Positions 40,318 to 49,392 of a stretch of 64,000 nucleotides of DNA are shown one piece after another. Origin of the DNA: Thiosocius sp963719025 (GTDB lineage: Bacteria > Pseudomonadota > Gammaproteobacteria > Chromatiales > Chromatiaceae); contig CAVRBK010000056.1 in assembly GCA_963719025.1 (NCBI GenBank), forward strand, positions 13,990-77,989, given 5' to 3'. The stretch's first letter is position 1. The number at the start of each line of letters is the position of its first letter. The notes under the pieces are model-generated. The model saw nothing but the letters and a program-made list of their open reading frames with translations, had not been told where the DNA came from and did no database searches. The position numbers and the translations under genes were made by a program.

Positions 40318-41702
40318 GCGATGTTGAGTACCGTCGGGCCAAGGCGGCCCAGGGTGGACTGCTGATCGTCAAGGATGTCGATAATGTCGCCTTCGGCGAC
40401 CGTGTCCGGATCCGCGATCACCAGGGGCGAACACGCAACGGCCAGGTCATTCTGTCGGCCGAGCACGAAACCCTGATCCAGGTGTTTGAAGGCACGGATG
40501 ATCTGGATCTGGAGAACACCTGGGTGCGTTTTCTCGACGAACCGCTGACCCTGACGGTCAGCCCGGGACTGCTCGGGCGCGTATTCAACGGCATCGGTGA
40601 CCCAAGCGACGATCGCCCGCCGATTGTCGACGGCGAGGCGCGTGGGATCAGTGGCTCGGCCATCAACCCGGCCGCACGCAACTACCCACGCGAATTCATC
40701 CAGACCGGCATCTCCACGATCGACGGCCTCAACTCGCTGGTTCGAGGGCAGAAGCTGCCGATCTTCTCGGCGTCAGGACTGCCGCATAACCGGCTTGCGG
40801 CGCAGATCGTCCGCCAGGCACGCCTGCCCGGCGAGGCCAGCAACTTCGCCATCGTGTTCGCCGCGATGGGCGTGTCCTATACCGATGCACGCTTCTTCCG
40901 CGAGTCGTTCTCCGATTCGGGGGTACTCGGCAACGTGGTGATGTTCATCAACCATGCCGATGATCCGCCGGTCGAACGACTGGCGCTGCCACGCGTGGCG
41001 CTTACCGCAGCCGAATACCTCGCCTTCGACCTCGACCGCCACGTGCTCGTGGTCATGACCGACATGACCCACTACGCCGAGGCACTGCGCGAGGTCGCGA
41101 CCGCCAAGGGCGACGTACCGGCACGCAAAGGCTATCCCGGCTACCTGTATTCAGACCTGGCGGAGATCTACGAACGTTCGGGGCGGATCCAGAATCGCCA
41201 TGGCTCGGTCACGATGGTCCCGGTCGTCTCCATGCCATCGGACGACATCACCCACCCGATCCCCGATCTCACCGGTTACATCACCGAGGGGCAGATCGTG
41301 CTGTCGCGCGAACTCAACAACCAGGGCATCTACCCGCCGGTGGACATCGCGCCCTCCCTGTCGCGCCTGATGAAAGACGGGATCGGCAAGGACGACACGC
41401 GTGACGACCACCCGCGCGTTGCCAACCAGCTGTATGCGCTGTACGCCAAGGCGCAGGAGGCGCGCAACCTCGCATCGATCATCGGCGCGGAAGAACTGTC
41501 CGCCCGCGACCAGCGCTACCTGGAATTTGCCGGCGACTTCGATGCCCACTTTGTCGGCCAGGGTGAAGACGAGAACCGCAGCGTCATCGAAACCCTGAAC
41601 CTCGCCTGGGAGCTGCTGTCACGCTTCCCTCGAGAGGCCCTCACCCGGGTCAGCGAGACCGACCTGGCGCACTATCATCGTTCCGGTGAAGCGGCAGCAT
41701 GA
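40314..41702 (+). CDS. atpB: V/A-type ATPase regulatory subunit B
   Basis: A 462-residue partner of A. It lacks the P-loop lysine pattern: the corresponding place reads FSASGLPHNRLAAQIVRQA. The conserved segment IFAAMGVSYTDARFF... appears here as VFAAMGVSYTDARFFRESF, and SLSRLMKDGIGKDDTRDDHPRV near the end is a V-type B signature. It completes the A3B3 head without catalysis. It overlaps subunit A and subunit D by four bases each. No frameshift. Confidence 0.97.
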   Translation: MSDVEYRRAKAAQGGLLIVKDVDNVAFGDRVRIRDHQGRTRNGQVILSAEHETLIQVFEGTDDLDLENTWVRFLDEPLTLTVSPGLLGRVFNGIGDPSDDRPPIVDGEARGISGSAINPAARNYPREFIQTGISTIDGLNSLVRGQKLPIFSASGLPHNRLAAQIVRQARLPGEASNFAIVFAAMGVSYTDARFFRESFSDSGVLGNVVMFINHADDPPVERLALPRVALTAAEYLAFDLDRHVLVVMTDMTHYAEALREVATAKGDVPARKGYPGYLYSDLAEIYERSGRIQNRHGSVTMVPVVSMPSDDITHPIPDLTGYITEGQIVLSRELNNQGIYPPVDIAPSLSRLMKDGIGKDDTRDDHPRVANQLYALYAKAQEARNLASIIGAEELSARDQRYLEFAGDFDAHFVGQGEDENRSVIETLNLAWELLSRFPREALTRVSETDLAHYHRSGEAAA

Positions 41703-42331
41703 GCCGTCTGCGCATAACGCCGACCAAGAGCGCCCTGCTCAACCTGCGTAAGCAGGTCAAGTTTCTTGAGGTCGGTCACGCCCTGCTCGAGCGCAAACGT
41801 GACCTGCTGACACGACTGGTCTATCAGCACATCAAGGAATACCAGGAGAAGAAACACGCCGCGCGCGACGCGCTCGGCCAGGCCTATCGCTGGCTGAGTA
41901 TCGCGCAACTGCGCATGGGTGACCGGGGCATTGCCCAGGCAACACTCGGCGCGGCGCCCTCGACCCGTATGAAGGTCTTGCCGCGGCGCTCACTGGGTGT
42001 GCAATATCCATCAGTCGAGGCCGCCATTGTTGCCCCCCAGCCGGTTGGCCTGCTTGGCACCGACCCGAGTTTTGACGAGGCGCATAGTGCGTTTGCCGAG
42101 GCATCCGTGCGCCTGGCAGAACTGGCCGCGGTCGAAATGGCGCTGTACCGGCTTATCAGCGAACAGCGCAAGGCACAGAAGCGGGTGAACGCACTGAAGT
42201 ACAACATCATCCCGTCGTACCGAACCGGGATCAAAAAGATCTCAGAGGCCCTCGAAGAGGAAGAACGCGGAACCCTGTTCCAGATCAAACGGCTGCGCGA
42301 TGCCAGCCAGCGAAAAAAGAAGCGGGCCTGA
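41699..42331 (+). CDS. atpD: V/A-type ATPase central-stalk subunit D
   Basis: A 210-residue, largely coiled-coil protein. The first helix (ALLNLRKQVKFLEVGHALLERKRDLL) and the C-terminal helix with RVNALKYNIIPSYRTGIKKI are the classic D-subunit signature. It is the rotating shaft, with F, inside A3B3. It ends the operon; its stop TGA lies in a hairpin shared with the convergent fliJ end. Confidence 0.92.
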   Translation: MSRLRITPTKSALLNLRKQVKFLEVGHALLERKRDLLTRLVYQHIKEYQEKKHAARDALGQAYRWLSIAQLRMGDRGIAQATLGAAPSTRMKVLPRRSLGVQYPSVEAAIVAPQPVGLLGTDPSFDEAHSAFAEASVRLAELAAVEMALYRLISEQRKAQKRVNALKYNIIPSYRTGIKKISEALEEEERGTLFQIKRLRDASQRKKKRA

Positions 42332-42347
42332 CCGGCATATTCAGGCC
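42325..42347. repeat. hairpin between convergent atpD and fliJ
   Basis: GGCCTGA (42325-42331) and TCAGGCC (42341-42347) form a perfect 7-bp stem over a 9-base loop, right at the stop of atpD and just past the stop of fliJ. It may work as a bidirectional transcription barrier. There is no T-run on either strand, so intrinsic termination is not assured. Confidence 0.45.
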
Positions 42348-42348
42348 G

Positions 42349-42780
42349 TCAGCGTTTGCGCTGCGGCCGATCGTCCGCGTCGGCCTGTTCTTTCTTTTCC
42401 TGATCCTTGCGCTCGGCCGAACGCATTCTGTCGATGGCATTCTCCATCGCCTTGGTCTTGGTATAACGACCACGCCAATCCTGCTTGCTGCTGTCGAAGT
42501 CCTGTTGCGAGCTCGCAACGATCTCTTTCTGCTGCTCGATCGCGGCCTCGAGTTTCGCGATAAACACCTGGTACTCGACAATCTGATTGCTTGGCAGGCC
42601 ATTGCGCGCCGCGCTGGCAAAACGTTGCAGGTACTCCTGGTGATACTGCTGTAATTCGGCCAGGCGCTGCATCGCCGAGTCGCGTTGCTTGATCGACTGG
42701 CCGAGCGCAGCGGCCGCTTTCCGCTCTTTCTGCGACGCGACCTTGTGAATCGGTTTGAAACGGTCTGAGGGCGGGGCCAT
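42349..42780 (-). CDS. fliJ: flagellar export protein FliJ
   Basis: A 143-residue coiled-coil protein (KERKAAAALGQSIKQRDSAM, LQQYHQEYLQRFA, KLEAAIEQQKEIV), charged throughout and without Cys, typical of FliJ, the central stalk-like partner of the FliI hexamer. Identification rests on coiled-coil character and position: last gene of fliE-F-G-H-I-J. The ATG at 42780 is six bases past the fliI stop. Confidence 0.82.
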   Translation of the reverse strand: MAPPSDRFKPIHKVASQKERKAAAALGQSIKQRDSAMQRLAELQQYHQEYLQRFASAARNGLPSNQIVEYQVFIAKLEAAIEQQKEIVASSQQDFDSSKQDWRGRYTKTKAMENAIDRMRSAERKDQEKKEQADADDRPQRKR

Positions 42781-42786
42781 CGCTGA

Positions 42787-44160
42787 TTACCCCATTCCTT
42801 CCGCAACCGGCAGGGTTTCCTGCGGGAACAGCGTGGTCAGATCGTCGAGACTGTCGTTCAGGTCGAAGCGCACATGCATGTCCTGGTGCAGGAACTCACG
42901 CAAAGACGGCATCGCACCGATCGCCAGATCGATCTGATCGTTCGATCCAAGCTCGTAGGCACCGACCGAGATCAGATCGCGGTTCTGCTCGTAGAGACTG
43001 TAGAGCTTCTTGAATTCACGGGCCGCACGCTGATGATCCGGATCGGTAATGTCGTTCATCGCGCGGCTGACCGATGCCTCGATATCGATCGCCGGATACT
43101 GCCCGGATTCGGCCAGGCGCCGCGACAGCACGATATGACCATCGAGAATTGCCCTGGCGGCATCCGCGATGGGGTCATTCTGATCATCGCCCTCGACCAG
43201 CACAGTATAGAACGCCGTAATCGAGCCACCGCCACGATCACCGTTACCGGCCCGTTCGACAAGCTGCGGGAGCTTGGCAAACACCGACGGCGGATAGCCC
43301 TTGGTGGCCGGCGGTTCGTTGATCGCCAGACCGATCTCGCGCTGCGCCTGGGCAAACCGCGTCAGTGAATCCATCAGCAGCAGGACATGCTTGCCCTGGT
43401 CGCGGAAATACTCGGCGATCGAGGTCGCCAGCATCGCCCCATGCATCCGCCTCAGCGGCGGTTGGTCCGCGGGAACAGCCACCACGACGGCACGCGACAG
43501 GCCGTCCTCTCCGAGAATGTTATCGACAAACTCCTTGACCTCCCGGCCACGCTCGCCGATCAGGCCGACCACGACGACATCCGCATTGGTGTAGCGCGTC
43601 ATCATGCCGAGCAATACCGACTTGCCGACACCCGAGCCGGCGAACAGTCCGAGACGCTGGCCGCGCCCGACGCTCAGCAAGGCGTTGATCGCACGGATAC
43701 CGACATCCAGTGGCTGGCGGATCGGTGCCCGCGCCAGTGGATTGATGTACCCGCCATTCAAAGGCCAGCGTTTCACGGTGTGCAGGATGCCCTTGCCATC
43801 GAGTGGACGACCACTGCCATCGATGATCCGTCCGAGCAGTTCATCACCGACCGATGCCTCACTGACGCGTCCGCTAGGGACTACCCGGGCATCGGGTTCG
43901 AGTCCACGGATATCACCGGTCGGCATCAGGTACAGGCTTTCGCCGGCAAAGCCGACCACCTCGGCCTCAACCGACCGGCCGGCTGCGTTGACCACGTCGC
44001 AGCGACCACCGATTGCCGCGCGGCAACCGACCGCTTCGAGCGTCAGCCCCACCATGCGCGTGAGCTTTCCTTCGACCACCAGCCCGCGCGATCCACCGAT
44101 CCGTTCGTTCATGCGACGGATTCGCGAGGCCCATATCGGGTTACGTTCAAGCTCAGGCAT
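42787..44160 (-). CDS. fliI: flagellar export ATPase FliI
   Basis: A 457-residue T3SS-type ATPase. Walker A FAGSGVGKSVLLGMM is near residue 170; GLIGERGREVKEFVDNIL, LMDSLTRFAQAQREI and GLAINEPPATKGYPPSVFA are FliI/F1-beta signatures. It powers unfolding and entry of flagellar substrates. The start at 44160 (MPELERNPIWASRI) was chosen because it overlaps the fliH end by eight bases, as expected; the open frame upstream has no homology. Confidence 0.95.
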   Translation of the reverse strand: MPELERNPIWASRIRRMNERIGGSRGLVVEGKLTRMVGLTLEAVGCRAAIGGRCDVVNAAGRSVEAEVVGFAGESLYLMPTGDIRGLEPDARVVPSGRVSEASVGDELLGRIIDGSGRPLDGKGILHTVKRWPLNGGYINPLARAPIRQPLDVGIRAINALLSVGRGQRLGLFAGSGVGKSVLLGMMTRYTNADVVVVGLIGERGREVKEFVDNILGEDGLSRAVVVAVPADQPPLRRMHGAMLATSIAEYFRDQGKHVLLLMDSLTRFAQAQREIGLAINEPPATKGYPPSVFAKLPQLVERAGNGDRGGGSITAFYTVLVEGDDQNDPIADAARAILDGHIVLSRRLAESGQYPAIDIEASVSRAMNDITDPDHQRAAREFKKLYSLYEQNRDLISVGAYELGSNDQIDLAIGAMPSLREFLHQDMHVRFDLNDSLDDLTTLFPQETLPVAEGMG

Positions 44161-44848
44161 CGGGACTCTCCGATTCCTCACTGTCACGCTGCCGCTCACC
44201 AGCCAGCAGGGGCGCAATCAGGCTGTTGAGGCGCGAGTCGAGGGTCGCATCGATCTGCGAGGTGTCGGTATGTATGCGGCAACCGCCGCGTTGAATGACC
44301 GGATCTTCGAAGATCTGCCACTTCTGGTCATGTTCGCCAAGCGTGTAGGCCTCGCGCACCAACTCGGCATCCTCCGGATGCAGCATCACGCGGATGTTGC
44401 GCGCGCCGACCGGCAGGATGCCGAGCGCCTCGCGAACCACCCCGACGATCTGGCCCGGGTCCAGCTTCACCTCGCGTCGGATCAATTGACGAACCATGTT
44501 GATCACCAGCGTAACGATCTCGCTCTCGACCTGCTGATCGAGTTGTTCGAAGGGCTTGTCGAGTGATGCGAGAATCGTATCCAGCTGCCCGGTACGCTCG
44601 CGAATCGCGGCACGCCCCTCTTCGAGTCCTTCGCGATGGCCGTATGTCTGGCCCTCTTTGCGACCCTGTTCGAAACCCTCGGCATGGGCTGCCTTCTGAA
44701 TGTCGTTCAGCTGGCCCGCCGTCATCAACTCGGAGGGGGCATCGCCAGGGCGCTCGTCGATGTTGCGCACATGCGGTGGCTGCCACGCGCGCACCTCGGA
44801 CGGGCCGGGTCGGATCACATCGGTACCACCCTTTCTGTTCCTGTTCAT
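44153..44848 (-). CDS. fliH: flagellar assembly protein FliH
   Basis: A 231-residue FliI regulator. The N-terminus is basic; the middle is Ala/Glu/Gln-rich helix (AHAEGFEQGRKEGQTYGHRE, AxxxG-like repeats) and the C-terminal domain has VVREALGILPVGARNIRVML and PVIQRGGCRIHTDTSQIDA, the FliH/YscL/V-ATPase E-like fold. It holds FliI off the membrane. It lies 11 bases after fliG and overlaps fliI by eight bases. Confidence 0.88.
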   Translation of the reverse strand: MNRNRKGGTDVIRPGPSEVRAWQPPHVRNIDERPGDAPSELMTAGQLNDIQKAAHAEGFEQGRKEGQTYGHREGLEEGRAAIRERTGQLDTILASLDKPFEQLDQQVESEIVTLVINMVRQLIRREVKLDPGQIVGVVREALGILPVGARNIRVMLHPEDAELVREAYTLGEHDQKWQIFEDPVIQRGGCRIHTDTSQIDATLDSRLNSLIAPLLAGERQRDSEESESPDA

Positions 44849-44859
44849 CGCGCGCAGCC

Positions 44860-45897
44860 CTAGACGAACTCTTCGCCGCCGCCACCGCCGAGGTTGATCT
44901 CACCGGCATCGGAAAGGCGGCGGGCCACCGTAAGGATCTCTTTCTGCGAGGCCTCGACATCGCTGAGCTTGGCCGGGGGCGCCGCCTCGAGGTCGTCCTT
45001 GAGCATCTCGGCCGCCCGTGAAGACATGTTCTTGAAGATCTTGTCGCGTAGTGGATCTGGCGCCCCGCGCAGGGCCAGCAGCAGCTGATCAGACGACACC
45101 TCGCGCAGCAGGGTCTGCATGCCGCGGTCATCGATATCGATCAGGTTATCGAACACAAACATATTGTCCTGAATCTGTTGCGAGAGCTCCTCGTCGGCGT
45201 CGTTGATCTGTTCGATCACCTTGCTCTCGATGGCCCCGTCGACGAAATTGAGGATATCGGCGGCCTTCTTGATGCCGCCTATTGCCGACGACTTGACGTT
45301 GGTCCCGCCGGCAAACTGTTTTTCGAGGATCTCATCGAGCTCCTGCAGCGCCGCGGGCTGAATCCCGTCGAGCGTCGCGACCCGCATCATCACATCGGTA
45401 CGTGCCTGTTCCGGAAACTCCGATATCACGCCGGCCGCCTGGTCGGGGTCGAGAAACGACAGGACGATCGCAATGATCTGCGGATGTTCGAGGCGGATCA
45501 GTTCCGCGATGGCTCGCGGGTCCATCCATTTCAGCTGCTCGAGCCCCTTGCTGTTGCGGCCCAGAAGAATCCGGTCGATGATGCTGCCGGCCTTGTCCGA
45601 GCCAAGGGCCGAGGTCAGCATATTGCGGATGTATTCGTCCGATCCCATACCCAGCGAAGTCTGTTCGCCGATCGTACCGACGAACTTCTGCATCACCAGT
45701 TCCATCTGGGAGTTGGTGATATTGCTCAGACTGGCCATGGCCAGGCCGATCTCCTGCACCTCTTTCGGGCCCATGTGCTTGAGGATCTCGGCGGCATGCT
45801 GCTCACCGAGCCCCAGCATCAGCAGGGCGGAACGCTCCAGTCCCGACAGGTTTTTAACCGCTTGAGCGTCTTGCGTATTGCTGGCTTGCGCGTCCAT
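44860..45897 (-). CDS. fliG: flagellar motor switch protein FliG
   Basis: A 345-residue switch protein that links the MS-ring to the stator. N-terminal FliF-binding region starts AVKNLSGLERSALLMLGLGE; EHPQIIAIVLSFLDPDQAA lies in the middle; the C-terminal torque helix has LIDIDDRGMQTLLREVSSDQL, and RDKIFKNMSSRAAEMLKDDL follows. The start at 45897 lies two bases past the fliF stop with GAGGGAG upstream. No frameshift. Confidence 0.95.
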   Translation of the reverse strand: MDAQASNTQDAQAVKNLSGLERSALLMLGLGEQHAAEILKHMGPKEVQEIGLAMASLSNITNSQMELVMQKFVGTIGEQTSLGMGSDEYIRNMLTSALGSDKAGSIIDRILLGRNSKGLEQLKWMDPRAIAELIRLEHPQIIAIVLSFLDPDQAAGVISEFPEQARTDVMMRVATLDGIQPAALQELDEILEKQFAGGTNVKSSAIGGIKKAADILNFVDGAIESKVIEQINDADEELSQQIQDNMFVFDNLIDIDDRGMQTLLREVSSDQLLLALRGAPDPLRDKIFKNMSSRAAEMLKDDLEAAPPAKLSDVEASQKEILTVARRLSDAGEINLGGGGGEEFV

Positions 45898-45898
45898 G

Positions 45899-47590
45899 TC
45901 AGGCCGCTCCCTCATTCACCCAGGTCTTGACCAACTGGGCGACACGTTTGGGATCTTCCTCCACCAGTTGGCGCGCTGCATCCATGATATTTTCGTACTT
46001 GCCGCCACCCGGCAGATGAACCGGCTCACCGTCCGCGCCAAGCAGCAGGCCTGCATCGTCGGCCATCGCACCGCCAGCCCCGAGCGGCCCATCAACCCGT
46101 GCGCCCTCAGCGTCCGACCCGCCGGCCGCACCAGCGAGTTCGGCATGCGTCGAGGTCAGGCGCTTCATGGTCGGCTTGAGCACAAAGAAGATCAGGATCA
46201 GCACCAGCAGCAGACCACCCACCTGCTTGATGATGTCGAGGAACCAGCCCTGCTCCCAGATCGGCGTCTCGGGCAGATCGGCGATCGGCTCCGGGCTGAG
46301 GAACGAACTGTTCATGACCCGCACACTGTCACCACGTCGCACGTCAAATCCAACCGCCTCGCGAACCAGGTCGGTCAGACGCTCGATCTCCTCGGGGGTG
46401 CGCTCGCGTACCGAGAGATTGCCCTCGCCATCAACCTTCGAAATGTCGTCGACCACCACGGCCACCGACAGGCGGCGCAGTGCGTTTGGCGACATCCGTG
46501 TGTGACTGATAACCCGGTCAAGTTCGAAGTTGCGGGTCGACTGACGGCTGGAGTTGAGCGATCCGCCCTGCTCTCCCCCGGCACCACCCGCACCACCGGC
46601 GACCTCTGGCGCGGCACCGGCAGCCGGCGGCTGGTTGGTCAGCGCGCCCGGCACACCGCCAGCGCCCAGACCGCGCGAATTCTCCTCGTTGAGCTGCTCG
46701 CTGCGCAGTGCCGGTTGATCCGGGTTGTATCGTTCCTGGGTCTGCTCGGTGACCGTAAAGTCGACCTCGGCGGTCACCTGCGCGCGCACCTTGTCGCGAC
46801 CCACGATCGGCGCAAGCAGTCTTTCGATACGCTCGCGGAAATGGGTTTCGATGCGGCGGGTGTGCTCGAACTGGGTGGCGGACAGCTTCATCTCGCGGCT
46901 CTCCGGATCGCCGCTGAGCAAGCGGCCCTTGTGATCCACCACCGTCACCCGCCCCGGGTTGAGCTCCGGCACGCTGGACGCAACCAGGTGCACGATCGCC
47001 TCGACCTGGCTGTCTTCGAGCATCCGACCGCTGTGCATCCGAATCGCGACCGACGCCGTCGGCGGCTGGCGCTTGCGCACGAACACCGACTGCTTGGGAA
47101 TCGCCAGGTGCACCCGCGCACTCTGAATTGCGCCGATGGTCGAGATGGTGCGTGCAAGTTCACCCTGCATCGCCTGCTGGTAACGTGCCTTCTCGACGAT
47201 CTGGCTGGTACCGAAACCCGTGTCCTGCTGCAACAATTCGAATCCCATGCCAACGCTGTTCGGCAGGCCCTGGCTGGCCAGTTGCATACGGATCTCTTTG
47301 AGCTTCGCCGAGGGCACCATAAGCATGCCGCTGGCCTCATCCACCTTGTAGCTGACACCCGCCTGCTGCAAAGCCTCCATCACCTGGCTGGCATCTTTCT
47401 CTGCCATGTCACCGTAAATCGGTGCGAAACTCGGTGCCTGCGACCACAGTACGACGGCCACGCCGAGCGCAACGCTCGCCGCAATACCGACCATCACCGC
47501 GACCTGTCGCAGCCACGGATTCTCCGTGATCACGGCCATGCCGCCGACATCGGTCGACGGAAGATTGCTGGGATTTGCTGCGTCGGCCAT
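45899..47590 (-). CDS. fliF: flagellar MS-ring protein FliF
   Basis: A 563-residue protein with two membrane spans. The first (VAVMVGIAASVALGVAVVLW) is near residues 30-49, the second (IIKQVGGLLLVLILIFFVL) near 445-465. The periplasmic part has the ring-building motifs VSYKVDEASGMLMVPSAKL and ARVHLAIPKQSVFVR. The C-terminal tail (DPKRVAQLVKTWVNEG) binds FliG. Glycine-rich linkers around 300-340 are long but in range. It follows fliE by about 46 bases. Confidence 0.95.
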   Translation of the reverse strand: MADAANPSNLPSTDVGGMAVITENPWLRQVAVMVGIAASVALGVAVVLWSQAPSFAPIYGDMAEKDASQVMEALQQAGVSYKVDEASGMLMVPSAKLKEIRMQLASQGLPNSVGMGFELLQQDTGFGTSQIVEKARYQQAMQGELARTISTIGAIQSARVHLAIPKQSVFVRKRQPPTASVAIRMHSGRMLEDSQVEAIVHLVASSVPELNPGRVTVVDHKGRLLSGDPESREMKLSATQFEHTRRIETHFRERIERLLAPIVGRDKVRAQVTAEVDFTVTEQTQERYNPDQPALRSEQLNEENSRGLGAGGVPGALTNQPPAAGAAPEVAGGAGGAGGEQGGSLNSSRQSTRNFELDRVISHTRMSPNALRRLSVAVVVDDISKVDGEGNLSVRERTPEEIERLTDLVREAVGFDVRRGDSVRVMNSSFLSPEPIADLPETPIWEQGWFLDIIKQVGGLLLVLILIFFVLKPTMKRLTSTHAELAGAAGGSDAEGARVDGPLGAGGAMADDAGLLLGADGEPVHLPGGGKYENIMDAARQLVEEDPKRVAQLVKTWVNEGAA

Positions 47591-47636
47591 GTCTTCAATC
47601 TGCCTGTTGTTGGATCAGTGCGTGGAACATGCGTAT

Positions 47637-47951
47637 TCAGATCGGCATATTCTTGATGTCTTTGTAGGCCTCGACGAGTTTGTTTCTTACCTCGACCATG
47701 GCCTGAAAAGAGATGCTGGATTTCTGTACCGCGATCATCACCTCGGCCAGGTCGAGTCCCTGTTCACCCTGCTCGAAGGAGGTCTTCATCACACTCGCCT
47801 TCTGCTGTGTCTCGTTCACCGCCTCGATCGATTTTTTCAGCAGATCGTTGAAATTCGATGCCGGTGCCTCCTCGACGGCGGCCCCACCCATTGCCTGGGC
47901 GCGGGCAACCCGCATCTGTGCAAGAACCTGATTGATTTCCGGAGTACTCAT
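47637..47951 (-). CDS. fliE: flagellar hook-basal body protein FliE
   Basis: A 104-residue adapter between MS-ring and rod. The C-terminal half (GLDLAEVMIAVQKSSISFQAMVEVRNKLVEAYKDI) is the FliE signature, ending close to the protein's C-terminus. First gene of fliE-fliJ and preceded by a sigma-54 element at 48012-48028 on the minus strand. Confidence 0.93.
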   Translation of the reverse strand: MSTPEINQVLAQMRVARAQAMGGAAVEEAPASNFNDLLKKSIEAVNETQQKASVMKTSFEQGEQGLDLAEVMIAVQKSSISFQAMVEVRNKLVEAYKDIKNMPI

Positions 47952-48011
47952 ATCGCTGACCTGTCGAAGTGTTCGGTTTTCTGACGCCTGGTGTCCCGCA
48001 CCAGAACTGAT

Positions 48012-48028
48012 AGCAGTTTTCGCGCCAA
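48012..48028 (-). promoter_or_regulatory. sigma-54 promoter of the fliE-J operon
   Basis: Minus strand TTGGCGCGAAAACTGCT aligns with YTGGCACGRNNNTTGCW with two mismatches (A to G at the 6th, T to C at the 13th). Both invariant GG and GC dinucleotides and their spacing are kept. It lies about 60 bases upstream of the fliE ATG, in the short gap after flrC. FlrC/RpoN control of class III genes is the expected logic. Confidence 0.7.
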
Positions 48029-48029
48029 A

Positions 48030-49392
48030 TCAGGTGCCGGGAATAGAGATGCCTGCCTCGCGCAGCTTCTGCAGCTTGTGCCGCAGGGTCCGCGGGCTGA
48101 TACCGAGAATCTCGGCGGCCTGCTTGCGGCTGCCCTTGCCGTTGCGTAAGGCATCGAGAATCATTTGCTCCTCGACGTTGCGCAGGTCCTTGGTCAGGCG
48201 CCCGCGCGCCACCGTCTCGTCGGATCCCGGCGTATCGGCGTAGTGGTGCGCAACGGGGGCATCGCCGTCGAGCATTTCGAAATGGACGTCCGCCGCGCGG
48301 ATACGCTCGCCGTCACACAGGATCAGCGCGCGCTGCATGAGGTTGTCGAGCTCGCGCACATTGCCCGGCCAGCTGTGGGCCAGCAGACGCGCCTCGGCCT
48401 CGGGCTCGAAGGGCGGCAAGACCTGACCGGACCGTACATGCCGCTCCAACAGATAACGTGCCAGCGGCAGGATGTCGCGCGTGCGGTCGCGCAGCGGCGG
48501 CAGGGTCAGCGGGAAACACGTTGAGCCGGTAGAACAGGTCTTCGCGGAAGCGTCCGGCAGCCACCTCTTCGCGCAAGTGACGGTTGGAGGTGGCCAGCAC
48601 CCGAACATCCAGCTGGATCAGGTCCCTGCCACCGAGGCGCTCGACCTCGCGCTCCTGCAACACGCGCAGCAGCTTGGCCTGCAGAGGCAGGCTCATCTCG
48701 GAGATCTCGTCGAGCAGCAGGGTGCCGCCTTGCGCCTGTTCGAACTTGCCGGCACTGGCCCGCACCGCGCCGGTAAAGGCGCCCTTTTCGTAACCAAACA
48801 GCACGGCCTCGAGCATGTTGTCGGGGATGGCGGCGCAGTTCAGGGCGATAAAGGGTCCGTCGATCCGGGTCGAGCGATTGTGGATATAACGCGCCAGCAC
48901 CTCTTTGCCGGTGCCGGATTCACCGCCGATCATCACGGTCGCATCACTCGCGGCAACCCGATTGGCCAGCTCGACCAGCTCGCGGCTACGCAGGTCCTCC
49001 GCCAGCATCTGGCCGGTTTCCTGGAAGCGCTGCGGCAGGTAACGCTCGACCTTGTGCAGCAGGTCGTCGACCTCGAAGGGTTTTGCCAGGTAGTCGACCG
49101 CCCCCAGCTTGATCGCCTCCACCGCCTGCTCCACCGTGCCATACGCCGTCATGACCAGTACCGGCAGCTCGTGAAAGCGTGTGCGCAGATTGCGCAGCAG
49201 GGCCCGCCCGTCCATCGGTCGCATCTGTACGTCGGTCAATACCATGTCAACGGCATTGGCATCGAGCCGGGCCAGGGCCTGTTCACCATCCGTGGCGTTG
49301 ACCACGTCGTAGCCGGACAGCACCAGGGTGTCGGTGAGCGCCTGCGCCAATGCGCTGTCGTCTTCCACTACCAGAATGCGCGAAGGATTCAT
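48030..49392 (-). CDS. flrC: flagellar sigma-54 response regulator FlrC/FleR (one frameshift)
   Basis: Repaired length is 453 residues. Receiver domain with Asp near 54 (MVLTDVQMRPMDG), AAA+ domain with GESGTGKEVLARYIHN, GYEKGAFTGAVRAS (sigma-54 loop) and LLLDEISEMSL, and a C-terminal Fis helix-turn-helix (SRKQAAEILGISPRTLRHKL). It activates class III flagellar operons with RpoN. The break is one extra C on the minus strand near 48511, inside YRLNVFPLTLPPLRDR. The start overlaps the end of flrB by four bases. Confidence 0.92.

Noticed and set aside
42325..45915. FliI/FliJ next to the V-ATPase as one combined ATPase system
   Set aside because: The two sets are convergent with separate promoters. 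FliI-FliJ and A/B-D are structurally related, but adjacency alone is not evidence of joint function.
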